From Malurus cyaneus samueli (lineage: Eukaryota; Chordata; Aves; Passeriformes; Maluridae): a stretch of DNA of 64,000 nt. The translations under genes were made by a program, and so were the position numbers. The DNA lies in NCBI GenBank assembly GCA_009741485.1, contig CM019219.1, forward strand, positions 28,331,250-28,395,249, given 5' to 3'. A model generated the notes under the pieces. It saw only the letters and a list, made by a program, of their open reading frames with translations. It was not told the origin of the DNA and made no database searches. Below, piece by piece: positions 39,023 to 51,945 of this stretch (position 1 is the stretch's first letter; each line of letters starts with the position of its first letter).

Positions 39023-41105
39023 GGCACATATGTATAAATTTTTTCCAGTCAAGATTTCTGTATTAATTTTCATCTAGTGGCACATTTCAGAAGAACTGGA
39101 TGTTTCTGTCCACAAATTAATTTCTTATGAGGCTTGCAAAACAAGCTTGTCTAATAGGCAAGCCTGCAGTTTCACACCTCACACTGCCACTGCCCAGCTG
39201 ACAGGTCCAAAAAAGAAAGGTATGGGATACTGATGTGGTAGAAAAAGTGCCTGGTATTAATTAAAAGTAGCTTTCAGCAAAACACATATTTAAGTTAGAC
39301 ATCGCGGTCTTCTAAGGTCCAAAGGGAAAAAAACCCACCAACTCCTTCACACTGAAGGAAAAGGTTAATTCTGTAGCCTCACTGCTTCAGACAATAAGAT
39401 CATACTTGAATAGCCTGAGGGTGGATAAAGCTGCAGAAAGAGTTTGCACTTTGCTAGACATCTGATAAACTAATCCCCTTCAAGGCTACCTGCCTGTTTG
39501 AGCTCTCATAACTAAAAGAATTCAACAGCAGCCTTAGTTAAACTTAGGCTAAAAAAACAAGCAGCTGAAAGGGCAGTCAACCAAGCAGCACAAATTCAGA
39601 GAAAATGTGAGTGCATTAGCACAGACACACTCAGAACAATTTTTCTGTGCACCACAGGTAGTTCAAACCTACCACAATACCCGACACCATCTCCCTCCAC
39701 CACAATATGTTTCCGGGAAGCAGTTTCCAAGAGCTAACTTTTCAAGTCCCAGAATGATGGTGCTGTGTTATCCTCCACGGTACTCAGATTTCCAGCCTGT
39801 AGTTATCCATCCCAGAAACCCTGCCATTCTAAGTAAGGTTTGAGCCCAGGCTCTCCATCCTATGCATGCAGTCCCGAGGAAGCTCAGAGCTGCCTGCAAT
39901 GTACAAGTGAGTCTCCCCTTGCAGCCAGGATCTGACAAATAACAAGCAGATACAGCTAAGTCCTGGGAAGAGAAGCAAACAAAGCAATTAAGAATAGCCA
40001 CAAAAAAACCCTCAGTTCTACAACTGACATAAGAAATGCCAAAGTGACAGCTTTAGGAACAAGAACTACACATGGCCCAAGCTCTAATTAATTACGCAGC
40101 AATACCAGCTTCATGTCTGTACTCTGACTTTAAATAATCCATGCCTTTTGAGATTTCCTTTTTTCCTGAGTTTAAGAAACCACTACGTTTGAGTAAAGCT
40201 ACCAATTCAGGTACTGAACTTCAACATTTAGACTTAGTTACAAATTTGTTAATACTTCTTTGTGCTAGAGAATGGACCCAGAACAGCCAGAAGCCTCCCA
40301 GGAAGGGATGCTGGCTTTTGGGCAGACAGGAGCCTTCCTTTTGTGAATTTACATCAACTATGTATGGGTTTCTTAATTCAAAACCATTACAGTCCTCTCT
40401 TCTTTCCTTGCCTCCTCTGCTGATTGACCCATACCTCTGGTTTCTGTACATGCCTGCCCAATCTTTTAATAGGAAATCCTGATTAAAGAGAATTCAAGAA
40501 CTGATAAAAAATGTTTCCAAGTAAAAAAAAAGCGAGAAAAGTTGTTCTCCATTCTGTCCTGCCTCCAAACACTAGCCAACTCAATCCTAAAATTCCTGGG
40601 GGGCATTCTGCATGTCCTTACATTGTCCTCTTCTTAACTAAAGACATACTTCTTAAAGTGCAAACCAAGACTAAAACCAGACTTCAGTAACAAAGGAAGG
40701 AAAAACACAGACACAGAACTAATTGGTTATTTCCACTGAAGCATGAAACTCCTTCAAATATACCAGTAAACTTTTCTGGAACACAAGTTCCAGGTAACCG
40801 TCAATGGTAGTTACCATAACATAAAACACATCTTCAAAAAGAACCTAAGGGGGTATTGAATGCTTCCTTTTACCTCAGCCAACAAATCTAAGAACCCTCT
40901 GCAGACACCAACTTCCTCCATTTAAGCAGTACCAACTGAAGGGCCCTATTAAATTCTGCCATTATCTTAGCAGAGAAGTAATAAACGGGACAACTTCAAA
41001 CTTCCCTTGTATTCTGTTTATCACATTTAAGACTAAGCCAGCGAGCACCAATCAATTTTGCCATGTTATTGAAACACGAGCCATGCTCAAATGCATTTAA
41101 AAGCT

Positions 41106-41132
41106 AAAATAAAAATAAAAATAAAAATAAAA
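41106..41132. repeat. (AAAAAT)n microsatellite
   Basis: T residues at 41,110, 41,116, 41,122 and 41,128 are separated by five A residues, giving a short hexanucleotide repeat flanked by AT-rich intron. Confidence 0.85.
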
Positions 41133-44100
41133 CCAGATATCAGAAAACGTACTGTCAAAAACATTTTGACACATGGAAAAATATGCCAAGGTATACACAT
41201 ACATCTCACTTTACCTGAACAAGACATTATTACAGAACTAGGAAAAAGAAAAAGAAATTAACCAGTATCAGCAAGCCATTTTTCTAAGCATCAACAGAAA
41301 ACAAAATCTTTAATTATAAATACAAAAATCTTTACAATCATTTATTAATGTACTACATTAAAGAGAAACCAACTGACAGAATTATAAAGTTAGTCAATTA
41401 ATAATTTATAAAATAAGATTTTTCACCTCATGTAGTTTTAGGCCTGACTTCCTAAATTGAACTATTGTAAAAAGCTATAAGTAACCGAAGAAATAGATGA
41501 ATTTAGATTACACTTCTAAAGGAAAAATTACTACAATGTAACAAAGCACTTGAAACATTTTCTATTTATACAAACAATTTGAAATTTCTTTAAATGAGTC
41601 ACAGTTTATGATCTCTTTTATAAGATCATGCAGAATGAGGTAAGTACCCTGTTACACAGAAAAGCTACCTATTTGAGAAGTGACCATGACATGATCTAAA
41701 AATATTCACATATCACATTCTGACCTATATACCAATATTAAAATATGACAGTATACAGGAGGATCAGGTGTATTTAGGACAGCACACCTGAATTAACAGT
41801 TAGCAAGGCAGAAATATTTCATTATCACCTCCACATTTTTTTAAAAGGTTTATTCACTCCTTTAATAAATTTAATAGATTGCCACCAAGATTTGACCAAC
41901 ATCTGGGTATACAAAATGTAAAGGCACCAGAAACAGACAATTTTGTTACCAAAACTGAAAAGAAAAATCAACTATATCTTCCAGTGAAGAAATAAACTAT
42001 AATATTTTTTAAAATTTAGAACTCATTTATGATGTTACCTTACTTTCTGGAAGAAAAATTAACTCAACAGTATTAAATCTGTTCAGAACAACATGCAGAA
42101 AGGAAATCATGTGAAGATATACATCTTGGTGTAGATAGTCATTTAAGATAAGCAAACAAACTGCACTCTTTGGAATAATCTAGTTCAAAGAGACATTTAT
42201 TTGGACAGGGTTAGTAGGGACTGACAGGCAGAACAGATACCTCCTTGTCTCTGGGGCTAAGAAACAGTAAAGGAAAATTGCCACATTTATAAGCTCCAAG
42301 ACACGAGCATGATACCACAGAGTAGAGATAGTGCCATGCAAAAATCATGAGTGGCAAACAAGGGGTGACTGTGGACTTGCACCTCACAACAACGGGACCA
42401 AAGCATATCTGAAACAACAGAAAAAAATCCTGAGTACAATGCACAGGTAAAGCCTGACCCTTCTTTGTCACACAATGTTGAAAAGTTCACAGAGATTCAA
42501 AAATATTTCCTACTAATTCATTTATGAAAAATCCAGGGAGGGCTACAAAACTCAAAAACCTCTGCTGGATGAAGTCCCTGAGCTCCAAATTACTATTAAA
42601 AAAAAAACACTGAAAAAGTGTAGCCATATGCCAGAATTGTAGAGGTGTGACAGCCAAGCATCACAACCACAGCTCTGAAGGCCACAGTACCTCATTCCAT
42701 CCAGTCTTGAACTACATCAGCTTTTGCATTTTTGACTAAAATCTTGGCAACTAGATCACTGTTACTCCCTAACTCTTTAAATCTCCCAATGGGCCTATAG
42801 CCCAAAACTCATTAATCTCCCCCCTAAAAGCTGCTTGTACCAAACCATCTTGACTGCACCTATTGATCCTGTCTTTGATGAAGACCAAGGCTGAAAAGCT
42901 GAAATCTTTGAGTTATGCTGTAGGAAGAATAAGGGTGCAAGAAAAAGTACAGATTCACGAAAAACTCCAGTCTAAAACTTCAATACCATTTCCTGGCTCT
43001 CTTTCTCCAAGATTATCTATACTCACTGAACAGTGCACATCACGTATTTTCTATTATTACTCCAACAAATTTCTTTGTCTGCTTGACTTTGGCTTTTGAG
43101 CTGCTTTGTTTGTTTTTGAAAGGTAGTAAATTTACATTCCTTGTTTCAGGAAAGAAGAGAAGCCAAGAAAAGCAAAGAAATAAGGAAATCAGCTGGAAGA
43201 ATGTTTCAAAATTAACTGTCTTTGCCAACACTCCTCCAAAACACAGCTTTTCCAGTCCCTCCTCACGAGACATACAGGACTGGAGAGATTTGACTTGGAC
43301 TACCTGGCAATGACTCAGCAAGTGCTCTCTGTTTCACAGAGCAATCAAAATTCAGATTTTAAACCATCATTTGACTGAAGAGCCCTTTTCACTTAGCAAA
43401 AAGCAAAACCATGGTGAGCCAACCCAAATAAAAAGTCAGTGGTGTCTACTTGAGTTACCTGCAGTGAAGCCCAACTGCAATCATTTCAACATCTGCATCA
43501 GCTACAGTGCTGTTCAGAACACTCAAAACGATCTTCATATCGACGCAGAAGTATTATAGGCAATACTTTACTGAGTCATCAGAGATTTATGCATTTTAAC
43601 ATATAGATGCTAAAGTTTGCCTCAGAGCATTTAGTTTCACATCCATTCTTCTAAAACATGCTTTTGTAAATAACTCCTGCATCAGCAGGCATCAAATGAT
43701 CATGTTATGCGCTGTTGTGAACATTTATTTCTTTATTCAGCTGAAAGAAGAAATTACTCATACTAAGCAAATAAGCATCATTAATTCAACTGCAACACAG
43801 CTACAGGGACTGCATGCAACCCTCCAAGGTATTTCAGTCAGTTTTCAACTTCACTCAGGCCATGGCCCAGAGATGCTTCTGCTGGGCACAGTTCCTTCCA
43901 CCTTCAGCTGCTCCTACCCTCAGCCATTTGTTTCAGATTGATCCAAACCACCTCCTTAGCCTAAGCACAACTGCTTGAAGTGCCATATGGTGAATGGATC
44001 AGGAAACTTCTCAGGGTTAAAAAAAAATTAAGCCAGCAGTGCCACCAAGAGAAATGTCTGTGGAACCACAGTCTCCAAAACTCTAAACATTGCCACTGAA

Positions 44101-47100
44101 AGGTCAAGCTGGAAGCTTTTAATGCTCACCCTGCACCTTTTGTGCCCATGAAGCTCTGAACAGAGCACATGAATTAACTCAAAACCAGTTGCTGCACGTA
44201 CATGGAAGCAAGCTCTTCAGGAGCAAATCAAATTGTTTCATTCAACTTAATTCTGAAACATAGCAATAGCTGTTTCATGTAAAATAGCAATATTTTAAAG
44301 AAAATTACTAGAAAGCAAAACACAGCAGAATTCTTGAAGCTTCTCTGGATCCCCTGCTCTCATTCCATCTAATAACATGAAAATTAGTGGTACACAGGTA
44401 TAACAGCAACAATAGTAACTTTCTGGAGGAATCAATATAATGAAGCATTAATTTAGAATTCTCCACCAGTTTCCAAGAACAACCTGGTTACAAGAAGAGC
44501 AGGCCTCAGTCCCTACCTCAAAGGGAAACCATGCAGCAACACGGGACGTGAATTCCCAGAGCACAACACTGGGCAGTAACAGCTCCAAATCACACACCAC
44601 ATCACAGTGGTGTCTCTTCTGAGACAAACACTTGTTGCCAACTTCAGCTGAACTTCTCAGATGATCTGTTTTTACTTTTTTTCAACAAAAGCAGCAGCAG
44701 TATACCAACTCCAACTGAAAGGGACAGTCAAGCTGATTCCCAGCAGAGATTCGAGCTCACTGATGGAACTAAGCATCTCTACAGTTCACTGATGGCAGGA
44801 TTAGAAGGCAGCTGAGTTGATTTTTGGTCAAATTTTGCAAGTACCACTATTAAAATTCACTCAATTTGACATTGAATAACAGTTCTGCTGTTCTTAAGCA
44901 GCTTTAGAGATCCTGTTAGATGCACTAGAAGAATGGTTTCTTATAAAAAATAGTTATTCATTCTTCACAACTCTTCATGATGGCTACACCATGCCTTTTT
45001 GAGACAGACAAAAGTTCTGGAAAAAGAAAAATCTGAGATAACACGAATGTGGAATAATATGGTATTTATATGCACAACATATAAAAGGCAAAAGCAGGGC
45101 TCTTTTATTAATATATGATATCTCTTCCAAAGAGCCTCCTGAAAGATTTAACTATAGGAGAAAGCCTTTCTTTTTCATTGTTTTGTTCACTGTTGCTTAC
45201 TTTGCAACTAGGCAGCAAATTAATGAAATTATTCAGCCCTCGCTCAGGACACCTGAACTTTCTTTGCAATCTTGACATTCAAACAAACTTTACTCAAAAT
45301 CCATCAGTGCAAATATATTTACTTATTGATCTACATCATACTCAAGTTTCTTTTAGTAAAAAAAGCAAAGAGGGAAGAGCAGAGTACAAAGCACTGAATC
45401 CTTGCAGTCCATTTCATAGGAATACTCCTCTATTTGATCTTTTTGTTAAATTACTATGAAAGAGATACTCTTTCCTCAACTAATTCTAGAAGACAGATGA
45501 GGCGACATTCACAGACACAGGATGACCAGCTCAACCTTACTAGAAAAACAATGAAGGAAATAGGAAGTTTTCTTTACTGCTCAGCCAAGAAGATTGCCCA
45601 GCTGATGTGCACCAAACCTACAAGACTCTTGTTGGTATTAATACTGATACAGAACAGCAGAAACAACTGAAAATTGTCTAAATCCTCATTGCATTTTAAG
45701 CTTCTCCCATTTCTTTCAAACCAACAACACACACAAAACACATCCTACAACATTCCTTCTTTCAGAGGCAGCAGTGATGTGATAAACTCTGGCATGTCTT
45801 TAGTTTACAATAGTAGAAGTAAATAACGTGACAGGATCCTCACCAACAACTTGCTCTTCATCTTTAAGCCAGATGCTACTACAGAAATACGTAGAATTTT
45901 TTAATTCCATTAACCACCAACAAGCTGTGCACAACAGTTTAAAGTATATTTATTTGTTTACTTTCTACATAATTTTACTGAAGATTTTTCTGCGTATTCC
46001 AGTTTATGTCAAGGTAAATAAGTCAAAGTTGCAGAGCACGTACTTCTCACGTTAGTAATGAAAAAAAATCTTATTTTTAAACAGATCAGCTCAAATGTGT
46101 TCAAAAAATTAACACATGCACTTTCTCCTTATAATGAAAAAATGAGAACAGAGGAGAACATGCAACACACTGCACTAAAAATCAATATATGGCAGAAATC
46201 ACGTGTAACTCACAGAAGTGTAATTCTGTGCCTCTACGATAAAGCCACATGTCATTCAGAAACTTTGGGAATGTAGGAGCAGGAAGACGTAAACAATTAG
46301 TTTGTAAAAAGACTAAGTAAGAGCAGCTCCACACACAGCAAAGGGTAATTTGACTTCATTAATTAGTGAGAAACTAATGAGCATATGGAGTACTTGTCTA
46401 AAATACCTTTTATTTTCCAATTATCAAAAATTATTTAAAATTATTTTCATATTATCTGTGACACAGTAGTGGCAAGTTTTCATGACATTTTGTGAACTTC
46501 CATTTTACTGTTGAGGCAAATTCAGTTAAAATACACACACAATCTGCTGCTATTCTGTTCAAATTATTTCACCAGACATACTGAATTTTTAACAATTCCA
46601 TTTGTAAATTACCAAATATGAGATACTAAACAAATACAATTCACCAAAAGCATTAATGTATTGTTTACACCACTATATCTCACTGACTTTGTTATAAGAG
46701 AAATCAAGCAGATACTTCAAACTATCATTAATATTTAGGTTTTTATGGAGAGTAATATGGTAATTTATTGCCACAATTTTCCCTAAGCACCATTTTTAAA
46801 CATTAATCTGCCTAACATCAGGCATTAAAGATTATAACACAATTTTAATGCTGTCTTCCAAACCACGAGCATCATGGCAGAAAAATTCATGCATCAATAA
46901 ACATGAAATTAAAAATTAGTGAATTTTTTTTTATTAAGAGTTGCACCTTGTGTATTTAAAAGTTTACTTCCATTTTCTCTTTCATCACCACGTCAAAGGT
47001 TTGCAGTTTGCAACCAGTGGCCCAGAAAACAATTCTTATGGGACAGTAAAGACCAGGGAGATCGTATGGCATTGACTGACTCCACCTCTTTCCTCCTGGC

Positions 47101-49866
47101 CATTCCTTTATTTGTCCAGAGTTATCACTGTAATCAGAGCAGCACACAGGCTTTTCCAGGCACTTAGAAGCAAAGAAAAATAGAGTTCCCTGTTTCCTCT
47201 AACAACACTCAGTGTGAAGCATAAAAATAGTTATGAATTTTCTCAATGGCTAGGAAACACATATACATGCAAATACATGTAAGTATATCAAATTTCCTTG
47301 TTTTTATTTTTAAACAATTGCTTTGCATGCAACAGTAATATCGAAGAAAGAAGGATCAAGAAGTCTAACTTAAAAAACTGTGACTCAGACCATGAAAATC
47401 AGCAAGAAAACTCCTGGAGCAGATATTACACATTGCACACATTGTACCTATACAGCACATGTTTACACATCTGTAAACATTACAAGATGACTACGAAAGA
47501 GGCACAGGTTCCAAATCCTGGCTTGGAGGTTCTGCATGTAATGGCAAGAGCATTCATACTCCAGGAGACCAACAGCACTTGCGACCAGTGCCAGCTGCTC
47601 TCACTAAATTTCCCACTAATGATCAATTAATGGGAAAACTGAGAAAGGCAAAATTTCTTTAAAGCAGTGGAAGAAAGTCACTTTGATAGTGTTCTCTTTC
47701 TTTGTAAATAAATACATTTAAAAAAGAGATACTACACATCAGCTATACTACAATCATGGAAAGTATAAGGAAAGGGTCATTTAATATACGTTCATGGAGA
47801 AGGAGACCTAGCAGGAAGAAAATACTAGTTAATTGAGTTCTTCCCTATGCTTTCTTACCAGTACAATAGTATCAACTATGAAAATCATCACTAATTTAGC
47901 TGTAAAAATACAAACATGAAATAAATTCAGCAGCATACAAAAACTGGCCTCTTGACTTCCCTACTCAAAGGTGGAGAGCAGCTAGTCCAGCCTTCAGGTT
48001 TGGAGCTCCTGATTTAATGAGTAGTTCTGTTAACAGCAGAACTAATTTAAGTTGTTTCCTCCCAATTTGCTACTCCAAGCCCTGTGGCCACTTAAGATTA
48101 ATTACATCAGTTGTCTCTAAGTTTGACTATATCTCCTTGAGCTCCTGTACCCCGAAAAACTCCCCATTTATCCACATATTCCCATACTCATACACTGAGG
48201 CTCGCTCTCAGCTCTTTGTCATGCGTTTAAACCTACCCCTACCTTGCTATTCCATCACTTCCATCAGCTATCTCAGAACGGTGCTAAAGCAAAGGCAGCA
48301 TGGTTTGAGGCTGGGTACATGCTGGCTGGCCAGCTGAAAATCACACCCTCACTTCCAGGAGAACACCAAATGCCATGACCTTGCCTTTATGGTTTTTTGG
48401 GGAGGGCTCTCAGATGTCAAATTTCACAGAGTGGGGGAAGACAAGTCTTTCTCAAAGCCCTCTCTGTTCTTAAACTGGTTGAAATTGACTGGCGGGTTCA
48501 CACTTACTCAGGACGAAAAAACACAAACCCAATACAAACGGTACTTCCTTTCAAAGCCAGGACTAAAAGGTAATTCAGTTCCAGACAGTTGCAAATCACA
48601 TTGAAAATACCCAATGCTGCCCTCCTCCTGTCCTGTGATTCAGAACAGCTTCTGCATTTTTCATTTATCCATCTCACTCTTCAGGGACCAGGAAAACACA
48701 AAATTGACAAAAAGTCAATTTCAGCATTTTTATGCTGCACCCTGTGGGCAGCAATGAAACTGTCAACAAGAATTACCGCTTCGCTCCAGTGACGGGGAGC
48801 AGAAGGGTCTGCAGCTATTCACAGGGATGGCCACCTCAAAACAAAAGCCATGCAAGGATAAGAGCAGTAGTTAGTCCAGCTAGGATAGCACACATAGAAC
48901 AGGGCTAAAAGAAAAAAGTCCTTGTCCTTTGCTGGGGGCAGGGGAGAGGATAATCACATTAGCAAATATCAACTAACAAGAAGTTAATTATAAATGCAGA
49001 AAGAGAGTCTAACCCACAGAAACTACCTGTTGCTAAAAGAAACCTTACCATTTTACCTCTATCCACTCCAATATGATTTATACTTCTTTGTGATTTGGGG
49101 CCAGAGAACAGGTAACACAAATACCAAATATTGCGCTTTTAAGGGGGCAATGATGTTCCAGTAGCTAAGTACTAGTATGGGACTCCTTAGACCTAGAAAG
49201 GATTTTCAAAATCTTCCCAGGCTTCCAGCAATCCTAGGTGACTAGGAGTATATCTACATAGCATAATGCAGTGCTGTGTAGCTAGCATGAACACCAGAAG
49301 GAATATGGCCACGTTAGCACTGCACTGCACCCAAGCTGAAGTGCAGCTGGAGCATCCATCCTGCTTCGCGGGTAGTTTGGATCTATCGGAATGGTGCTTC
49401 AATACAACACAAGCATACATACCCTGAGTCATCCTGCCTGAGAAACCAGCTTTAACATGACAGCTCTTCCTTAAATTGCAATTAAAGAACCTCTGAAGAG
49501 AAAAACACTTGGACACCTAAGTCAGGAAGAGAAGCAAGTTTTTACAATAGGCAGCATGCATCTTTTATTTAACACAGTAGATAAGCCCCTGAAATGCCTT
49601 TCTCTCTTTATGTCAGCTCTGCCCCTAGAGTTTACAAATTATGGCTCTGACTTGTAAATGTTAGTAAATACCTCCTTAAACCTTACTCAGAGTTTCCATA
49701 ATTGTATATAGATTCTAGAGACTACCCTACAAGAAGAACAACCAAAATAGGTTCTAAAAATAAAGCATTACAGACGATTCTCACTTATAGCCAAAGGTTG
49801 AAAACACAAGCCATTTCGTAAAGAAGGGCATGAACAGAATTCTACTTGAGTTATAGCCAGAGAACG

Positions 49867-49922
49867 AAAAAAAAAAAAAAAGAAAAACAACAAAACATGC
49901 AAAAAAAAACCACCAAGAAAAC
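49867..49922. repeat. A-rich low-complexity tract
   Basis: A 15-base poly-A at 49,867-49,881 is followed by GAAAAACAACAAAAC and another 9-base A run. No retroposon body is recognised beside it. Confidence 0.75.
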
Positions 49923-50881
49923 AACTCAGAATATAGTAAAAAAGTAGCATCTCAAGGGCCACCTTCTGTTTCTGAAACAAAGCTTGAAGTCTGGGATGAA
50001 TGCAAACAAGAGTTCTTAATTTTGTGATTCACACTTCTCGAACTAAGCAATCGATAATCCCTAACACCAGGCAATTGTTTGCCTGATGAGTTTGTAAAAA
50101 AGGCAACATTCCACCCCGATCCGTGTCGGTCTGTGAACGCCGCCCCCTTGCCAGCAGCAATATGGATTGCCCAGCGCAGTCCGGTGATTCCTTTTTTCAG
50201 CCTACGTAAGCCCATTAACATAGTCGTGATATTTTTAAATGTGCTTTCAGAAGCATTAAATAACATAAAAACATGGAAGGAGTCAACTACAGCGGTAACA
50301 CAGCACTCCTGTGACTGCGGAATTCACGAAGAAAATAACGACCAAGTCCGGAGAGCACAATAAAACTCCATTTTACAGATTATGCATTCAGAACACCAAC
50401 CCAAGGAAATCCTGGCCGTGTTTCCCCCCCCACAGCGAGAGTGTGTCTGAGCACAACAGAGCATATCCTGGCTCCTTCGCTAACCTCCACGCACATTCCT
50501 ACACCCTTTAGGAAAACACTGACAGCGGACATGAAAGGAAGGGAAACAATGACATTCTTTTAATAACGTTCACCAGCGCGTTGGACCCAGTCGGACAGTG
50601 CTACGCGGCGGCAGTTTCTGCATTCCCCTGGATCAGCCGCATTCTCCCCTGCTGCTCCAGGGGCAGCCCGATTGTCCCTCGGTGGCCAGGCCAGGCACCG
50701 GCCCTCTCCCACCGTCGCCGCACGTCCGGAGCACAGAGGCCGCACACACCGTGGGGAACCGCGCCTGGCGCCGGCCGCGACCCCCGGCTCCACGTCACCC
50801 TGCCCGGCCGGCGGGGCTGTGTCACCCGGGCCCGCCGCCCCCCGCCGCAGCCCCCGGCCCGGCCCGAGCCGCGGCTCTTAC

Positions 50882-51018
50882 CGCCAGGTCGGGCTGTGCG
50901 AGTCCCGCTGGACACGGCGCGGATGACCCCGGCCCGCCAGCACCCGCTCTCCGGCGGCTCCGCCGCCGAGGCACAGGAACCGCTTCCCCACCAGCTCCGG
51001 CCGCGTCTCCACCGCCAT
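50882..51018 (-). CDS. JMJD1C: JMJD1C first coding exon (partial gene, frame disrupted)
   Basis: JMJD1C (TRIP8) is a large nuclear JmjC-domain protein of the KDM3 histone H3K9 demethylase family. It acts as a transcriptional coregulator, although its catalytic activity is debated. Only the N-terminal exon is here; the zinc-finger and JmjC exons lie beyond the window. On the minus strand a strong Kozak context (GCCATGG) starts MAVETRPELVGKRFLC, nearly identical to the known vertebrate JMJD1C N-terminus. Further on WRAGVIRAVS appears in a second frame, QRDSHSP in the first again, and DLA in a third, just before the donor GCG|GTAAGA (intron from 50,881). The expected order is conserved, but about three small indels break the frame: one between FLC and WRAG, one missing base at VS/QRD and one at SP/DLA. 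The last two are in short C runs, which suggests sequence error rather than gene loss. The exon is also about ten codons shorter than the human one. The gene identity is firm; the exact peptide is not. Confidence 0.87.
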
Positions 51019-51300
51019 GGCCGCCGCCGCGCGCAGGCACCGCACCAGCCGCCGAGCCCGCTGCTCAGGGGCCGCGCATGGCGCGCGGGCGGACGGGGCG
51101 GGGCTCTCGGTCACAGCGGCGGAGTCGGGCCCCTCGGCCGCCCGCCGCCGCCACCCGACACAAACAGCGAGCGAGGGGCGGGGCGGCCGGGGGCGCGCGC
51201 TCCCTCCCTCACCGCCTCCCTCCTCTCTCCCCCTCCCGCGCGCGCCCGCCCGCCGCGCTGCGGCCCCGACACTCCGCCCACGCAGCCCCACTGCCATGGA
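51019..51300 (-). other. probable JMJD1C 5' UTR and transcription start zone
   Basis: This is the GC-rich sequence immediately upstream of the ATG at 51,018 on the minus strand. It contains repeated GCG/GCC units next to the ATG and the GC boxes given under the CpG island. The transcription start cannot be placed from sequence alone. The JMJD1C frame stays open upstream for about 200 codons with no stop, so the start was chosen by homology and Kozak context rather than by an upstream stop. Confidence 0.55.
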
Positions 51301-51624
51301 GACCGGCGCCGCGCGACGTCTCCCTCCGCCAGGCAGCGCGGCGAGCGCGGCCAAGAGTCCGCGGCCACTGAGGCGGCACCGGGACCCCGCGGGGGCTCGT
51401 CCCGATGTCCCCTGCCCAGCCCCGGCCGGGGCAGTACAGCCCACCTGCCGCCCCGAGAGCACCCGCGGTGATCTGACGTTGGGGGTACCCGTCCTGCCCT
51501 CCGGTGGCACGGCGGGAGCTCGGGCGCAGCCTCTACGGGGTATTCGCGCCGGTGAAAGAAGCGTCTGTCCGCCCTCCGTGGGCTCGCCCACACCCTGCTT
51601 AAGGCGCACCACTCCGAGAGCTCA

Positions 51625-51945
51625 TTAATGTACATAAATGTCTGAAGGCGGGGTACCAGGCAGATGGAACCAGGCTCTGCCCGGGGGCACCAGGCAATAG
51701 GACACGAAGCAACAGGCATGTTGTTGCTGTGATGCACTGGAACTTCCATCAGAACAGGAGGTAAAACTTCTTCACTCTGCAAGTGACACTGGAACAGATT
51801 GTCCAGAGGGACTGTGGAGTCTCCCTCACTGGAGATGTTCAAGAACTGTCTGGACACAATGCTGTGCCATGTCCTCTAGCACAACCCTGCTAAGCAGGGA
51901 GGTTGGACCAGATGCCCCGCTGCGGTCCCTTTGAGTCTGATCCAC
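51625..51945 (+). mobile_element. CR1 LINE fragment, 3' end
   Basis: The sequence matches the conserved CR1 3' region in order: AATGTCTGAAGG, the GGGGGCACCAGGCAATAGGACA block, AACTTCCATCAGAACAGGAGG, AAACTTCTTCACTCTG, CACTGGAACAGATTGTCCAGAG, GTGGAGTCTCCCTCACTGGAGATGTT in diverged form, and finally GGGAGGTTGGACCAGATG. It is 5'-truncated, as most CR1 copies are, and many substitutions show that it is old. It lies directly at the edge of the CpG island, about 600 bp upstream of the JMJD1C ATG and antisense to that gene. No part of its reverse transcriptase is present. Confidence 0.9.

Larger units (their letters stand above)
37071..50560 (-). other. presumed JMJD1C intron 1, promoter-proximal part; no gene seen
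   Basis: About 13.5 kb of AT-rich DNA lies between the duplicated block and the CpG island. ORFs are all short (the longest about 114 codons, at 45,115-45,459) and none is recognisable. I saw no exon resembling JMJD1C exon 2, no tRNA-like gene and no clear CR1 copy. It contains the small simple repeats and the palindrome listed separately. Position directly 3' of the exon 1 donor on the minus strand makes it intronic by inference. Confidence 0.55.
50570..51620. promoter_or_regulatory. CpG island and promoter region of JMJD1C
   Basis: Base composition changes abruptly at about 50,570 from AT-rich intron to very GC-rich DNA full of CpG, and changes back at about 51,620. The island contains JMJD1C exon 1 and the sequence upstream of its ATG. 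GC boxes (Sp1/KLF-type GGGCGG) occur at about 51,095-51,103 and 51,175-51,186, and in reverse at 51,274-51,279. A CGTCA half-CRE lies at 50,793-50,797 and TGACGTT at 51,474-51,480. No convincing TATA box is seen, as expected for a housekeeping-type dispersed promoter. CpG-island promoters often fire in both directions, but no plus-strand gene is recognised. Long overlapping ORFs here reflect the scarcity of AT-rich stop codons. Confidence 0.88.

Noticed and set aside
45115..49516. ORFs of 106-114 codons (45,115; 47,298; 48,017; 49,193 minus)
   Set aside because: They have no recognisable domain, no coding-like composition and no splice context. Their lengths are as expected by chance.
50581..51628. 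Long overlapping ORFs (up to 296 codons) on both strands of the CpG island
   Set aside because: They are Pro/Ala/Arg/Gly-rich translations of GC-rich DNA in which stop codons are rare. Only the minus-strand piece starting MAVETR has homology and a splice donor.
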